64,000 bases of DNA from CAJQHT01 sp038123275 (GCA_038123275.1 JAYORG010000002.1:1-64000); one strand, 5' to 3'; counted from the first letter of the stretch, positions 44,325-53,778 are shown. A program made the numbers and translations. The notes: generated from the letters alone by a model not told the origin.

Positions 44325-45344
44325 TTAATAGCATTCATATTCAACAGGTTCCCATTGGCCATTTAGGCCACATTTTCTTCTAGGGTAAAGAAAATTATCT
44401 GGATTATCACTATAACATCCATACTCACTACAATCAATATTGCCTTGCGTGGTTTCGCCATAATATGCTGCTGGAAATTCAATTTCTTCTCCAGAACAGC
44501 TATCATTATAAGATGATGTTTCTTCAGGGCAAACAGTAATATTAAAGCCACCAATTTCTTGAACTAATGTCTCTCTGGTATTGTAAGCTATTAAATCATC
44601 AAAGTCACTACCTCCAGAATTGACAACAAAGACATTATCAAATATATCGCCACCAGATACTCCAGTTGGTGCGTTATTTTCTTCATCTGTATCACTACTT
44701 GAGCCATTTTGAGTTGAGCCGCTATTAATATTAAAGGCTCTATAGCCATTTGATCCATGACTAATAAGTGCATAGGTAGCAACAGTAGTAATGCTTGAAC
44801 CAGGTTGACCAGATATTGTTTCTTGAATTGTAATAGGATCTACGCTAGATGTAGCATCCATATTTGTTCCTTCAAATCCTGATGCACCACCGCTGGCAAA
44901 AACTTCTGTTAATTGTTTAGGAACTACATAAGAAAATTTATTATCAAATCCATCTCCTAAATATTCTAGGTTAAGACCTAAAGCTTTAACAGGAACTGCG
45001 CCATAAACTAGGCCCTCATTAGCATTACTATTTGTTGAGGTTAGTACACCAGTTGCAGTACAATCTCCAGCACTTCCAGCTTCTGCTCCATAGGTAGAAT
45101 CAGTTGTGATATCATGTAAAGATGCTGGGCAGGGTAATCTTTTATAGGTGTAAACAAAAACATTTAAGGCTTTTTGAATGACTGCCATTTTATCTTTAGT
45201 AGATTTAGCTTTGGCATTTTTAAGGGCGCTTGTAGAAGCTGTTACAGCTCCAGAAATTATAACTGAAATAATAGCTAAAACAATGGATAATTCAATTAAG
45301 CTAAATGCTGATTTTCTGGTTTTTGTGATGGTATTGATAGTCAT
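44325..45344 (-). CDS. Type IV pilin-like protein with Cys-rich tail (paralogue 3)
   Basis: The 339 residues carry a class III prepilin signal, 'KSAFSLIELSIVLAIISVI' (cleavage before Phe, Glu at +5). A domain shared with two neighbours follows: 'RLPCPASLHDITTDSTYGAE', 'YGAVPVKALGLNLEYLGDGF' and 'GVSGGDIFDNVFV'. A C-terminal segment holds about eight Cys and ends 'RRKCGLNGQWEPVEYECY', which resembles the end of a Sushi/CCP or hormone-receptor-type module. It is the most divergent of the three tandem copies. No secretion ATPase or prepilin peptidase is in the window. Confidence 0.72.
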   Translation of the reverse strand: MTINTITKTRKSAFSLIELSIVLAIISVIISGAVTASTSALKNAKAKSTKDKMAVIQKALNVFVYTYKRLPCPASLHDITTDSTYGAEAGSAGDCTATGVLTSTNSNANEGLVYGAVPVKALGLNLEYLGDGFDNKFSYVVPKQLTEVFASGGASGFEGTNMDATSSVDPITIQETISGQPGSSITTVATYALISHGSNGYRAFNINSGSTQNGSSSDTDEENNAPTGVSGGDIFDNVFVVNSGGSDFDDLIAYNTRETLVQEIGGFNITVCPEETSSYNDSCSGEEIEFPAAYYGETTQGNIDCSEYGCYSDNPDNFLYPRRKCGLNGQWEPVEYECY

Positions 45345-45475
45345 TAGATTTAGTAGGTTTTTTTAATTCATCTTTGCTTTGAAGTTTTAAGCATAGTTCA
45401 CATACAAAGCTTCGCATCATTTATGCTGTTATTTATGCTTTTGTCAAGAATTATTAGATATTGTTTGTTGATTAT

Positions 45476-46483
45476 CTAGATGCACCCATCTATAGCAGAT
45501 TCCCATTGACCATTTAGGCCACATTTTCTAGTAGCAGTGCCACTTGAACATCCAGCTATTGATGCACAAGTTTCATTGCTATTTACATTTGTAGTTCCAT
45601 CGTAGTATCTTGCCGGAAATGTTAATCCATTACCTGAAGTTAAGCATCCTGGGCTAAAGTCAGAAGTTTCTGTTGTGCAAACGGTTGTGCTAAAACCTCC
45701 AATATCTTTGACTATGAGTTCTCTGGTGCTGTAAACTACAATATCATCAAAACCAGAATCATTAGAACTTGTAATAAAAGTTTTGTCAAATATGTCACCG
45801 CCAGATACTCCAGTTGGTGAATTATCCTCTTCATCTGTACTGGTAGAAGATCCATTTTGAATGGATCCACTATTAATATTAAAAGCTCTAAAACCATTTG
45901 GTCCATGACTTAAAACAACATAGGCACCAATAAGAGTTGTAATAGTTCCAGTAGATCTTATTTCTATGGGATCTAAATTAACAGTATCAGACATGTCTGC
46001 CCCCTCAAAGCCTACAGCACCACCATTAACAAAAGTTTCGGTTAGTTGTTGAGGTACTATATAGGAAAATTTATTATCAAATGCATCTCCCATGAGCTCA
46101 ATATCTAGACCCAGATCTTTAACAGGAACTGCTCCATAAATTAGGCCATCATTAGCGGCTGTATTTGTTGAAGTTAAAGCTCCAGTAGCAGTACAAGTCC
46201 CAGATGTTCCTGCTTCTGTTCCATATGCAGTATCGGTTGTTATATCATGCAAAGATGCTGGGCAGGGTAGCCTTTTATTGTTATACACAAAAATATGTAA
46301 AGCATGTTGGATGGTTTTTATTCTATCTTTTGTTATTTTAATTTTAGCATTTTTGATGTTATTTGTAGACACACTAATATATCCAGAAATAATAATGGCA
46401 ATAATGGCCATTATAACTGATAATTCAATAAAGCTAAATGCTGATTTTTTCCTTTTTTGAATTTTATTGCTGTTATTTAGCAT
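45476..46483 (-). CDS. Type IV pilin-like protein with Cys-rich tail (paralogue 2)
   Basis: This 335-residue paralogue has 'KKSAFSFIELSVIMAIIAII' as prepilin segment, then the same middle domain ('RLPCPASLHDITTDTAYGTE', 'AVGFEGADMSD', 'FDDIVVYSTRELIVKDIG'). The C-terminal tail reads 'CTTETSDFSPGCLTSGNGLT' and 'TRKCGLNGQWESAIDGCI'. It is closest to the copy at 46499, from which it is separated by 15 bp, indicating a recent tandem duplication. Periplasmic display through a pilus or pseudopilus is inferred from the signal only. Confidence 0.75.
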   Translation of the reverse strand: MLNNSNKIQKRKKSAFSFIELSVIMAIIAIIISGYISVSTNNIKNAKIKITKDRIKTIQHALHIFVYNNKRLPCPASLHDITTDTAYGTEAGTSGTCTATGALTSTNTAANDGLIYGAVPVKDLGLDIELMGDAFDNKFSYIVPQQLTETFVNGGAVGFEGADMSDTVNLDPIEIRSTGTITTLIGAYVVLSHGPNGFRAFNINSGSIQNGSSTSTDEEDNSPTGVSGGDIFDKTFITSSNDSGFDDIVVYSTRELIVKDIGGFSTTVCTTETSDFSPGCLTSGNGLTFPARYYDGTTNVNSNETCASIAGCSSGTATRKCGLNGQWESAIDGCI

Positions 46484-46498
46484 TTTATTAGATTTTAT

Positions 46499-47512
46499 TT
46501 AAGAACATCCATCTATTGCTGGTTCCCATTGGCCATTTAAGCCACATTTTCTAGTTGTAGTACCGCTTGAACACCCTGTAATTGAGGCGCAAGTTTCGTT
46601 GCTACCTACATTTGTGGTTCCATCGTAATAGCTTACAGGAAATGTTAAACCACTACCTGAAGTAAGACATCCTGGACTAAAGTCAGAAGTTTCAGTGGTG
46701 CAAGCAGTAATGTTAAAGCCGCCAATTTCTCTAACAAGAGTTTCTCTAATATTGTAAACAACAATATCATCAAAATCAGCACTTCCAGAGCTTTTGATAA
46801 ATATATTGTCAAATATATCGCCACCAGATACTCCAGTTGGTGCATTATCTTCTTCATCTGTATCGCTACTTGAGCTATTTTGAGTTGAGCCGCTATTAAT
46901 ATTAAATGCTCTTAGGCCATCTGGTCCGTGACTTAGAACAACATAGACTGCATTTGTAGTGATGTTTGAGCCAGAAGATACAGTTTCTCTAATTGTAATA
47001 GGGTCAACATTAGCTGTATCAGTCATGTCTGTTCCTTCAAAGCCATCAGCTGAGCCAGAAACAAAAGCCTCTGTAACTTGTTGTGGTACTATGTAAGAGA
47101 ACTTATTATCAAAGGCATCTCCTAGCATTTCAATATCTAAACCCAAAGCTTTTACAGGAACTGCGCCATAAACTAAGCCATCATTAGCAGCTGTATTTGT
47201 TGAAGTTAAAATACCAGTAGCAGTGCAAGTCCCAGCCGTTCCAGCTTCTGTTCCATATGCTGTGTCGGTTGTTATATCATGCAATGATGCTGGGCAGGGC
47301 AATCTTTTATTAGTATATACAAAGACCCCTAAGGCTTTTTTGATAATTTCTATTCTTTCTTTTGTTGTTTTAATTTTGGCATTTTTTATGGCACTTGTAG
47401 AAACTGTAATAGAGCTAGAAATTATAATAGCAATAATTGCTAAAACAATTGATAACTCAATTAAGCTAAATGCTGATTTGTTTCCCTTTTTTTTTGAGGT
47501 TTTATTAGACAT
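46499..47512 (-). CDS. Type IV pilin-like protein with Cys-rich tail (paralogue 1)
   Basis: The first of the three tandem genes encodes about 337 residues from the ATG at 47512; a TTG four codons upstream would overlap no ribosome site. It has 'NKSAFSLIELSIVLAIIAII' followed by the shared domain and the tail 'CASITGCSSGTTTRKCGLNG'. The paired Cys before and after that string could form disulfides in the periplasm. Strong similarity to paralogue 2 extends along the whole length. Confidence 0.75.
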   Translation of the reverse strand: MSNKTSKKKGNKSAFSLIELSIVLAIIAIIISSSITVSTSAIKNAKIKTTKERIEIIKKALGVFVYTNKRLPCPASLHDITTDTAYGTEAGTAGTCTATGILTSTNTAANDGLVYGAVPVKALGLDIEMLGDAFDNKFSYIVPQQVTEAFVSGSADGFEGTDMTDTANVDPITIRETVSSGSNITTNAVYVVLSHGPDGLRAFNINSGSTQNSSSSDTDEEDNAPTGVSGGDIFDNIFIKSSGSADFDDIVVYNIRETLVREIGGFNITACTTETSDFSPGCLTSGSGLTFPVSYYDGTTNVGSNETCASITGCSSGTTTRKCGLNGQWEPAIDGCS

Positions 47513-47624
47513 TATTATTAGCAAATTAACATTAGTTATTGATAAATGATAAAGCGCAAACTATTATTTAGTGTATCACATCAACAGCCTAATTACAAGA
47601 TAAATTCACTAACTTTATAATAAA

Positions 47625-48257
47625 GTGTCACATAATAACATTATTGATATAAACTCTTATAAAAATAAAGGAAATAAAAAGATGATAATTGTAATATCTT
47701 TAGCAGCTGCAATTTTTGCAATTTTTGCCTTCAATACAATATCTAATTATAATAAATATTTGGCTTTTGAAATAGAGGAATCTAATAATATTTCTTATGA
47801 TATTGATGATGTAAAAGATGTTACCCCTTTGGAAATAATTAATAATATTGAAAAAGCTGAAAGAGAGGATAATCCAATTTTAATTTATTTTTATACAAGT
47901 TGGTGCAGAGTTTGTAAGAAACAATTACCTATTATAAATGAAATTGCACGTAAATTTCAAAATACTGATTTAGAGGTTATTTTTGTGGCAATTGATAAGA
48001 ATATTACGCAACAAAAAACAATTGATGGTTTACAAAGTATTAAGGATATTTATTTTCAACCTAAATATTTAAGTGATAGAAATGGTTTTAAGGATCTTTT
48101 AAAGACTAAATCAATAAAATTTAGGAATAGAATACCATTTTCAGTAATAATTGGTAGAAATTCGCAAATTATTACCCAATTTAGTGGTTATAAAAATTTT
48201 AAATATTTTGATAATAGAATTATGAAAGCATTATTTAGGGAAGATGAGGATATATAA
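47625..48257 (+). CDS. Membrane-anchored thioredoxin-like protein
   Basis: The protein has an N-terminal membrane span ('MIIVISLAAAIFAIFAFNTI') and a thioredoxin-fold domain (about 75-205). The redox pair is in 'FYTSWCRVCKKQLPIINEIA' (CxxC), with a cis-Pro segment 'NRIPFSVIIGRN'. It is likely periplasmic. The GTG at 47625 lies only 4 nt from a TATAAT (47616-47621). An ATG at 47682, preceded by AAAGGA and starting exactly at the membrane segment, is therefore a better start if that -10 is used. It overlaps cysS by 14 bp and may supply redox power for the Cys-rich pilins nearby (inference). Confidence 0.78.
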   Translation: MSHNNIIDINSYKNKGNKKMIIVISLAAAIFAIFAFNTISNYNKYLAFEIEESNNISYDIDDVKDVTPLEIINNIEKAEREDNPILIYFYTSWCRVCKKQLPIINEIARKFQNTDLEVIFVAIDKNITQQKTIDGLQSIKDIYFQPKYLSDRNGFKDLLKTKSIKFRNRIPFSVIIGRNSQIITQFSGYKNFKYFDNRIMKALFREDEDI

Positions 48258-49638
48258 TAGTTTAAGTAAAGAAAAAGAAGATTTTATTCCTTTAAATAAA
48301 GATAATGTTACTATCTATGTTTGTGGACCTACTGTTTATAGCTATCCACATCTTGGAAATGCTAGAAGTGTAGTAGTGTATGATTTATTATTTCGTTTAT
48401 TTAAGAGCATTTTTCCTAAGGTTACCTATGTTAGAAATATCACAGATGTTGATGATAAAATTAACATTGCCGCTAAAGAGAAGAAAATTTCCATTCAAAA
48501 TTTAACTAAAGAATTTATCTCTATTTTTCATGAAGATATGGATAAGCTTCATGTTTTAAAACCAACTTTTGAACCAAGAGCTACTGATAATATTAAGGAG
48601 ATGATAGAGATGATCAAAACTTTAATTAAAAATGGTAATGCTTATGAGAATGAGGGTCATATTTTATTTGATGTTAAGAGTTTTAAGGATTATGGTAGGC
48701 TTTCTAATAGATCTTTAGATGATATGATTGCTGGGTCTCGTATTGAGCAGCAATCATATAAAAAGAATCCATTTGATTTTGTTTTATGGAAACCATCTTC
48801 TAATGATGATGATATTTCAGCAGTTTTTGATAGCCCTTGGGGCAAGGGTAGGCCAGGGTGGCATATTGAATGTTCGGCTATGAGTGATAAGTTTTTAGGT
48901 AAGGATTTTGATATTCATGGTGGTGGGGCAGATCTAAAATTTCCACATCACGACAATGAAATTGCTCAAAGTGTCTGTTCTAATAAAGGGTCAAAACATG
49001 CACGTTATTGGGTGCATAATGGTTTTTTAACTGTTAATGGTGAAAAGATGAGCAAGTCTCTAGGTAATTTTATTACAGTGAGAGATCTTTTAAAAAAAGA
49101 TATTGATGGGGTAGTTATTAGATATCTTTTGCTTTCTACCCATTATCGCAAGCCCCTTGATTTTAGTGACAATGCTTTGGAAGTTGCCCAAAAGGCTATT
49201 GATAAATTTTATGATATTATCGATGAGTTTAGAGATGAATTATTAAATGTAAAAGATAGTCAAAATAATTATTTAACACAGATAAAAGAAGCTTTAAGTG
49301 ATGATTTAAATTCTCCTATTGGCGTTTCTATTTTGCATAAAATAGTTAAAGATTTTAAAAAAGAGCAAGATCAAAATAATAAGCTAAAATTAGCTTGTAA
49401 TTTACTTAATTGTTTAGATTTTATTGGTATTTATGATAAAAATTATCAAAAAGATTTGCAAAAAGATAATAATATTGAAGAATCTTATATTTTAGAGCAG
49501 ATTGAACTTAGAAAGCAGGCTAAAAAAGACAAAAATTGGCAATTATGTGATAAAATTAGGGATGATTTAATAGCTAAATTTAATGTTATTTTAGAAGATA
49601 GCCCTGATGGTGAAGTGAAATGGAAAATTAAAAATTAA
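48244..49638 (+). CDS. cysS: Cysteine-tRNA ligase
   Basis: CysS charges tRNA-Cys. The class I synthetase of 464 residues has 'VCGPTVYSYPHLGNARSVVV' (HIGH-type HLGN and the zinc Cys), 'RNITDVDDKI', 'GWHIECSAM', 'FDIHGGGADLKFPHHDNEIA' and the KMSKS loop 'GEKMSKSLGNFITV'. The C-terminal DALR-like region has 'LSDDLNSPIGVSIL'. The length is normal. Confidence 0.97.
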   Translation: MRIYNSLSKEKEDFIPLNKDNVTIYVCGPTVYSYPHLGNARSVVVYDLLFRLFKSIFPKVTYVRNITDVDDKINIAAKEKKISIQNLTKEFISIFHEDMDKLHVLKPTFEPRATDNIKEMIEMIKTLIKNGNAYENEGHILFDVKSFKDYGRLSNRSLDDMIAGSRIEQQSYKKNPFDFVLWKPSSNDDDISAVFDSPWGKGRPGWHIECSAMSDKFLGKDFDIHGGGADLKFPHHDNEIAQSVCSNKGSKHARYWVHNGFLTVNGEKMSKSLGNFITVRDLLKKDIDGVVIRYLLLSTHYRKPLDFSDNALEVAQKAIDKFYDIIDEFRDELLNVKDSQNNYLTQIKEALSDDLNSPIGVSILHKIVKDFKKEQDQNNKLKLACNLLNCLDFIGIYDKNYQKDLQKDNNIEESYILEQIELRKQAKKDKNWQLCDKIRDDLIAKFNVILEDSPDGEVKWKIKN

Positions 49639-49641
49639 TAA

Positions 49642-50466
49642 ATGACCATGACTCAAAAAAAGAAAACTGCTTTTACATTAATTGAGCTTGCCATTGTGAT
49701 TGTAATAATTGCCATTGTAATTTCTATGGTTGTTGGTAGATCTTATCTGATTGGGGTAGCTAATTTGGTTAACTTGAGATCTATTTCAGCTTCTTCACCT
49801 ATTTATGAAATATCTGATAATACTTTGTGGCTTGATGTTTCTAATAAAAATGCTTTTACGCCTTATCCAAGTGATAGGACTATTGTAGGATCTTGGACTG
49901 ATTCTAGTCCTTATTTAGAAACTAATATTGCATTTACAACAGCTTTAGGTGATGGCCCTGAATTTATATTTGATAGTGTTGATGGTTTACCAGCTTTATA
50001 TTTTGATGGTGGCGATAGAATTGATAGTGCCTCTGTTGAAGCTTTTAATTTATCTGGGCCAGATAGGTCAACAATATTTGTTGTAGTAAAGAAATATACG
50101 CAATCAGTTAATGCTGATACATTTAGAAGGACTAATTTTAAGTTTGAGCTTGATGCATCTAGTCTTAAGATTGAAAATAATGGTATTGCCGTAGGTAATT
50201 ATCCTGCTAATTTTCTGGATAAGTGGAACATTATTGTTGGTAGAAATAGTGATGGCGTTGGGGATATAAGGGTTAATGGTATTAATATTACTATGACAGA
50301 TACTGATATGACTGGTGTAATGACAGGTAGTTCTGTTATGGATGTAGGAAAAGATTTAACTGGTAATATTAGAGAAATTATTATTTTTAAAAGAGCATTA
50401 GATAATGATGAAATTGTTGATATAGAGAGTTACTTATCCAATAAATGGCAAATTGATATTGATTAG
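49642..50466 (+). CDS. Pilin-like protein with LamG/ConA-like domain (copy 1)
   Basis: The 274 residues start with a prepilin segment, 'KKTAFTLIELAIVIVIIAIV' (cleavage before Phe, Glu at +5). About residue 45 begins a concanavalin-like sandwich: 'NTLWLDVSNKNAFTPYPSD', 'LPALYFDGGDRIDSASVEAF', 'RSTIFVVVKKYTQ', 'GNIREIIIFKRALDNDEIVD' and 'IESYLSNKWQ'. The last string is the usual end of bacterial LamG-type domains. A pilin tip carrying a carbohydrate-binding fold is plausible. It is 3 bp after cysS. Confidence 0.72.
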   Translation: MTMTQKKKTAFTLIELAIVIVIIAIVISMVVGRSYLIGVANLVNLRSISASSPIYEISDNTLWLDVSNKNAFTPYPSDRTIVGSWTDSSPYLETNIAFTTALGDGPEFIFDSVDGLPALYFDGGDRIDSASVEAFNLSGPDRSTIFVVVKKYTQSVNADTFRRTNFKFELDASSLKIENNGIAVGNYPANFLDKWNIIVGRNSDGVGDIRVNGINITMTDTDMTGVMTGSSVMDVGKDLTGNIREIIIFKRALDNDEIVDIESYLSNKWQIDID

Positions 50467-50470
50467 AAAT

Positions 50471-51343
50471 ATGGTAAAAAATAACAAAAAAACAGCATTT
50501 TCAGCAATTGAAATAGCAATAGTATTAGTGTTTATAGGGCTTTTGCTTGCCGGGATATTTTTTGTTAAGGGTAATTTATTTTCTAAAGCAAAAACTAATA
50601 AGATAATTTCTGCTACTAAATATTCTGTTTTAAAGGATATGGAAGGTTTAGCTGTTTGGTTTGATGTTGCAACTAAGGAATCTTTTAAAAATAGTGAGAT
50701 GGTTGAGGGTGGTGGTATTAGTGAGTGGAAAAATATTAGTCCTAATAATTATGGTGATTTTAATGTTGTGCAATCTACTTCTGATAATCAACCTAAATAT
50801 CTAATGGATTCAAAAGATAATTTACCGCTAATTAGTTTTAATGGAAGTGCAGATGGATTATATACAACGGGTAATGTATATGGATATCAGTTAGCTCAAA
50901 AAAATCAGGTAACCATATTTTCTGTACAGAAATATTATGATAATAATAATGCAACTATCGGTTGGGGGGTTAACACTAATAGATTGTTATTTCATGCAAA
51001 ATATGGTTTGAATGATATAATATATTTTGATTTTGGTGATATTTCTTCTGGAGGAAGAATAAATAATTTTGCGCCAAGTAATTTTAATGAAGACTGGAAA
51101 ATATTAACATTTGTTAGAAGGGTTGATAATAATGGTCAAATTAGAATTAATGGTAGTGATTTTCTTGTGAGTAGTATGACAGATGATTTTGATGTTACTG
51201 ATGCTAGTGTTTTTATTATAGGGAATGGTGATTCTAAAACAGATTTAAGAGAAGTTATTATTTTTAAGCGTGAATTGTCAGCAAGTGAAATTGATGAAAT
51301 TGAAAAATATCTATCTGACAAGTGGAATATTGATTTAGACTAG
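50471..51343 (+). CDS. Pilin-like protein with LamG/ConA-like domain (copy 2)
   Basis: I start at the ATG at 50471; a TTG at 50453 would lengthen it and overlap copy 1. The ~290 residues have a prepilin-like segment, 'KKTAFSAIEIAIVLVFIGLL' (Glu at +5 kept), and the same sandwich domain: 'MEGLAVWFDVATKESFKNSE', 'LPLISFNGSADGLYTTG', 'TDLREVIIFKRELSASEIDE' and 'IEKYLSDKWNIDLD'. It is a paralogue of the preceding gene, separated by 4 bp, with the same short Asp-rich end. Confidence 0.72.
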   Translation: MVKNNKKTAFSAIEIAIVLVFIGLLLAGIFFVKGNLFSKAKTNKIISATKYSVLKDMEGLAVWFDVATKESFKNSEMVEGGGISEWKNISPNNYGDFNVVQSTSDNQPKYLMDSKDNLPLISFNGSADGLYTTGNVYGYQLAQKNQVTIFSVQKYYDNNNATIGWGVNTNRLLFHAKYGLNDIIYFDFGDISSGGRINNFAPSNFNEDWKILTFVRRVDNNGQIRINGSDFLVSSMTDDFDVTDASVFIIGNGDSKTDLREVIIFKRELSASEIDEIEKYLSDKWNIDLD

Positions 51344-51344
51344 A

Positions 51345-53690
51345 TTACATGATAATACAATTATCAGGCTTTTCTAGACTTTTAAAGCCATGCCCCATTA
51401 AATAATCAACCATTGCATCACTACCGCTTTGAATAGCAATATCAAGATATGATGTTTTATTTATACTTGCTTTTGATATTGAGCTTTTGGGCTTTTTGTT
51501 AAAAGAATTTTTTTGATCTTTATGTTCTAATAGAGTTGTAATAGTTGGTTTTTTTTGTATATCAGGAAGTGACAATATTAAAACTGGTATCATTCTTTTA
51601 ATATTGTCTAGATTACCATTTTGTATGGTTTGTTTTAATAGAATTTCTTGATAAGCTGGTTTTAAAGATGCTAGAGCTTTATTGGATATATTTAAAATAA
51701 AGGATGATGTTAGTATTTCATTATTTTGATTTATAATATGTCTTGCTGCTAAGTTAATACTTTCTTGATTTAAAGAATTGCTTCTTAGTAAAAATCCTAA
51801 ACTTTCAGAATTTTCTGGAACTGCTATCAAACTAACAAAACCTTTTATATTAGGGTTAGCTCCAGATTTTATTAATAATTTTATATTTCCCAAGTAGCAT
51901 TTTCCTTGTACAGCACAAAATAAAGCACTTCTACCTTCTTTATCAACAAATTCATCAAGGAATTTAGCTAAAAATTTTGGATTTGATTTTTCTTCTTGTG
52001 CTAGATTTTTTAAATAAGGTTCTAAATGTTCTGTGCCATGATTACTACATATATTATGTATATTTCCTAATTGTTCATTTACTTCAACCAAATTAGATAA
52101 TAGTGAGATATTTTTATGTTTGAACATTACCTTTGCAATAAAGGTATTCTTTTGTGCAAAATTAAATAACTTTTTTGCTAACACTGATCTTTCATTGTGG
52201 CATATCTGAGTAATTATCTCATCTAAAAATATTTTATCATCTGCTTTAAATGCTCCCCATTCTTTTTTCTCTAATAAGAAGTAAAATATTTTAGGGTCAT
52301 TATGTATTATTGTTGTAAGTATATTTTTGTTATAGTCTATTTTGATATTGTATTGAGTACATAGATTTGCTAAAAAATTAACTGACTTTAAGTATCGGCC
52401 ATGTGAAACAGCAAGGTCAAAGGGGTTATTTTTATTATAATCTAGCTGTGATAGTAGTTGAATTATAATGTTGCTAACCCCAATTTTAGATTCTTGGCCT
52501 GATTTTACTAAGTCTACTTCTAGGGTTTTAATATATTTTGAAAGTGCCTTTTCATTATGGCTATTTAAACAGGCATAAGAAAAGAAGTTATGACTATTTC
52601 TATCTATGGATAATGGATTAAAGCCATTTTCAATTAAAATTCCAATAGTTTTATTATATCTTTTAGATGTTGCATATTTTAAAAAATATATATTTTGTCT
52701 TAATCTATTTAAGTTTAGACTTATATTTTCACATTGTGTAAATATATCCCTTAGATAGGCATCACCATTATTAGAATTATCTTCAATAGCATTTCTTATT
52801 AAACTACCAACATATTTAAGCAGCATTCTTTTAGCTCTTAATAATTCTCTTTTGGTATTATCTTCTTCTGGAAATAAATCTTCTGGTGTTGGAGGCATAT
52901 TGCCAATTTTTTTGATCAGTAATGGTCTTAAATTTATGCCTTTTTCTTTGCATTTTGCAAAGATTAACATTAAATTTTCGTTGCTAGTATAAGTTATGGC
53001 TATATTTATTAAGAGATCGAGATATTCTATGGGTGTACTATTATTAATATTTTTTATGCTTAACTCAAATAATCTGTATATGTCTTTTTTTAATTTGCTT
53101 GTATCTCGATAGTCAAAATATTGAAAGGGGAATTCTTCCTTAATTCTAAAATAAAATCTTTCCTCATCACCTAAATATTCTTTGCTAATACAATAATAGG
53201 CTAATTTATGGTCATTTGCTATTTTAATAAAGATCATAGCCATGCTGGACAGAAAATTATTTTGCATGATATTTTCCTGCATATAATCATCTATGGCATC
53301 AAATATTGCCTTAATGTTATTTTGTGTTAGTATATTATGGGCTAGGCTAGCAGTAGTAGTCTTTTGATGATCTGCATTTTTATTAACATCATTCCTATAT
53401 AATTGCTCAAGGCGTAATAATTGTTGAGTTAATTTTCTTTGTTTTTCTAATTTTGGATTAACTACGACTTTAGGGCCAAAAGATAGTCTTTCTAAGTCTA
53501 TGGTACTTAAATCTAGATATTGCTCTTGATCTAGATAATCTGAAGAATCAGAGTCTGAATAGCTAGAATCTGCAAGAATATAGTTTTTAGGTTGATAATT
53601 TGAAGTATGAGGTTTTGTATATTTAGATTCTACTGCTTCAGGTTTTGGATTTTTAGATTTTGAAGTATTTTTTAATATTTCTTTTCTCAT
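51345..53690 (-). CDS. Large ankyrin protein ending in a CaaX prenylation box (CIIM)
   Basis: The 781-residue hydrophilic protein has no signal peptide. A Ser/Asp/Tyr-rich N-terminus ('DSSYSDSDSSDYLDQEQYLD') precedes a long helical body with scattered ankyrin units: ~335-390 'NKTIGILIENGFNPLSIDRN', ~575-620 'DKEGRSALFCAVQGKCYLGN' with 'IKLLIKSGANPNIKG', and ~745-775 'TSYLDIAIQSGSDAMVDYLM'. The last four residues, after 'SLEKPDN', are Cys-Ile-Ile-Met, a canonical CaaX box of the farnesylation type. Bacteria have no CaaX farnesyltransferase, so the motif only makes sense inside a eukaryotic host. It has its own promoter. Effector function is inferred. Confidence 0.72.
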   Translation of the reverse strand: MRKEILKNTSKSKNPKPEAVESKYTKPHTSNYQPKNYILADSSYSDSDSSDYLDQEQYLDLSTIDLERLSFGPKVVVNPKLEKQRKLTQQLLRLEQLYRNDVNKNADHQKTTTASLAHNILTQNNIKAIFDAIDDYMQENIMQNNFLSSMAMIFIKIANDHKLAYYCISKEYLGDEERFYFRIKEEFPFQYFDYRDTSKLKKDIYRLFELSIKNINNSTPIEYLDLLINIAITYTSNENLMLIFAKCKEKGINLRPLLIKKIGNMPPTPEDLFPEEDNTKRELLRAKRMLLKYVGSLIRNAIEDNSNNGDAYLRDIFTQCENISLNLNRLRQNIYFLKYATSKRYNKTIGILIENGFNPLSIDRNSHNFFSYACLNSHNEKALSKYIKTLEVDLVKSGQESKIGVSNIIIQLLSQLDYNKNNPFDLAVSHGRYLKSVNFLANLCTQYNIKIDYNKNILTTIIHNDPKIFYFLLEKKEWGAFKADDKIFLDEIITQICHNERSVLAKKLFNFAQKNTFIAKVMFKHKNISLLSNLVEVNEQLGNIHNICSNHGTEHLEPYLKNLAQEEKSNPKFLAKFLDEFVDKEGRSALFCAVQGKCYLGNIKLLIKSGANPNIKGFVSLIAVPENSESLGFLLRSNSLNQESINLAARHIINQNNEILTSSFILNISNKALASLKPAYQEILLKQTIQNGNLDNIKRMIPVLILSLPDIQKKPTITTLLEHKDQKNSFNKKPKSSISKASINKTSYLDIAIQSGSDAMVDYLMGHGFKSLEKPDNCIIM

Positions 53691-53732
53691 AAATCTCTAT
53701 TCTAAAGATTAATAAAGTAATACTAACAATCC

Positions 53733-53761
53733 ACTATCTTTAAGGAGATTTACTTTGTCAA
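53733..53761 (-). promoter_or_regulatory. Promoter of the CaaX-ending ankyrin gene
   Basis: On the minus strand, a perfect TTGACA (complement of 53756-53761) is followed by a 17-bp spacer and GATAGT (complement of 53733-53738; 4 of 6). The leader is about 36 nt. AAGGAG is not visible directly before the ATG. Confidence 0.6.
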
Positions 53762-53778
53762 TGATAATTATGTCAAAT

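Noticed and set aside
44363..44782. Small open frames in other frames of the pilin paralogues
   Set aside because: They appear at the same place in several paralogues because the parent genes are similar, and they match no protein pattern.
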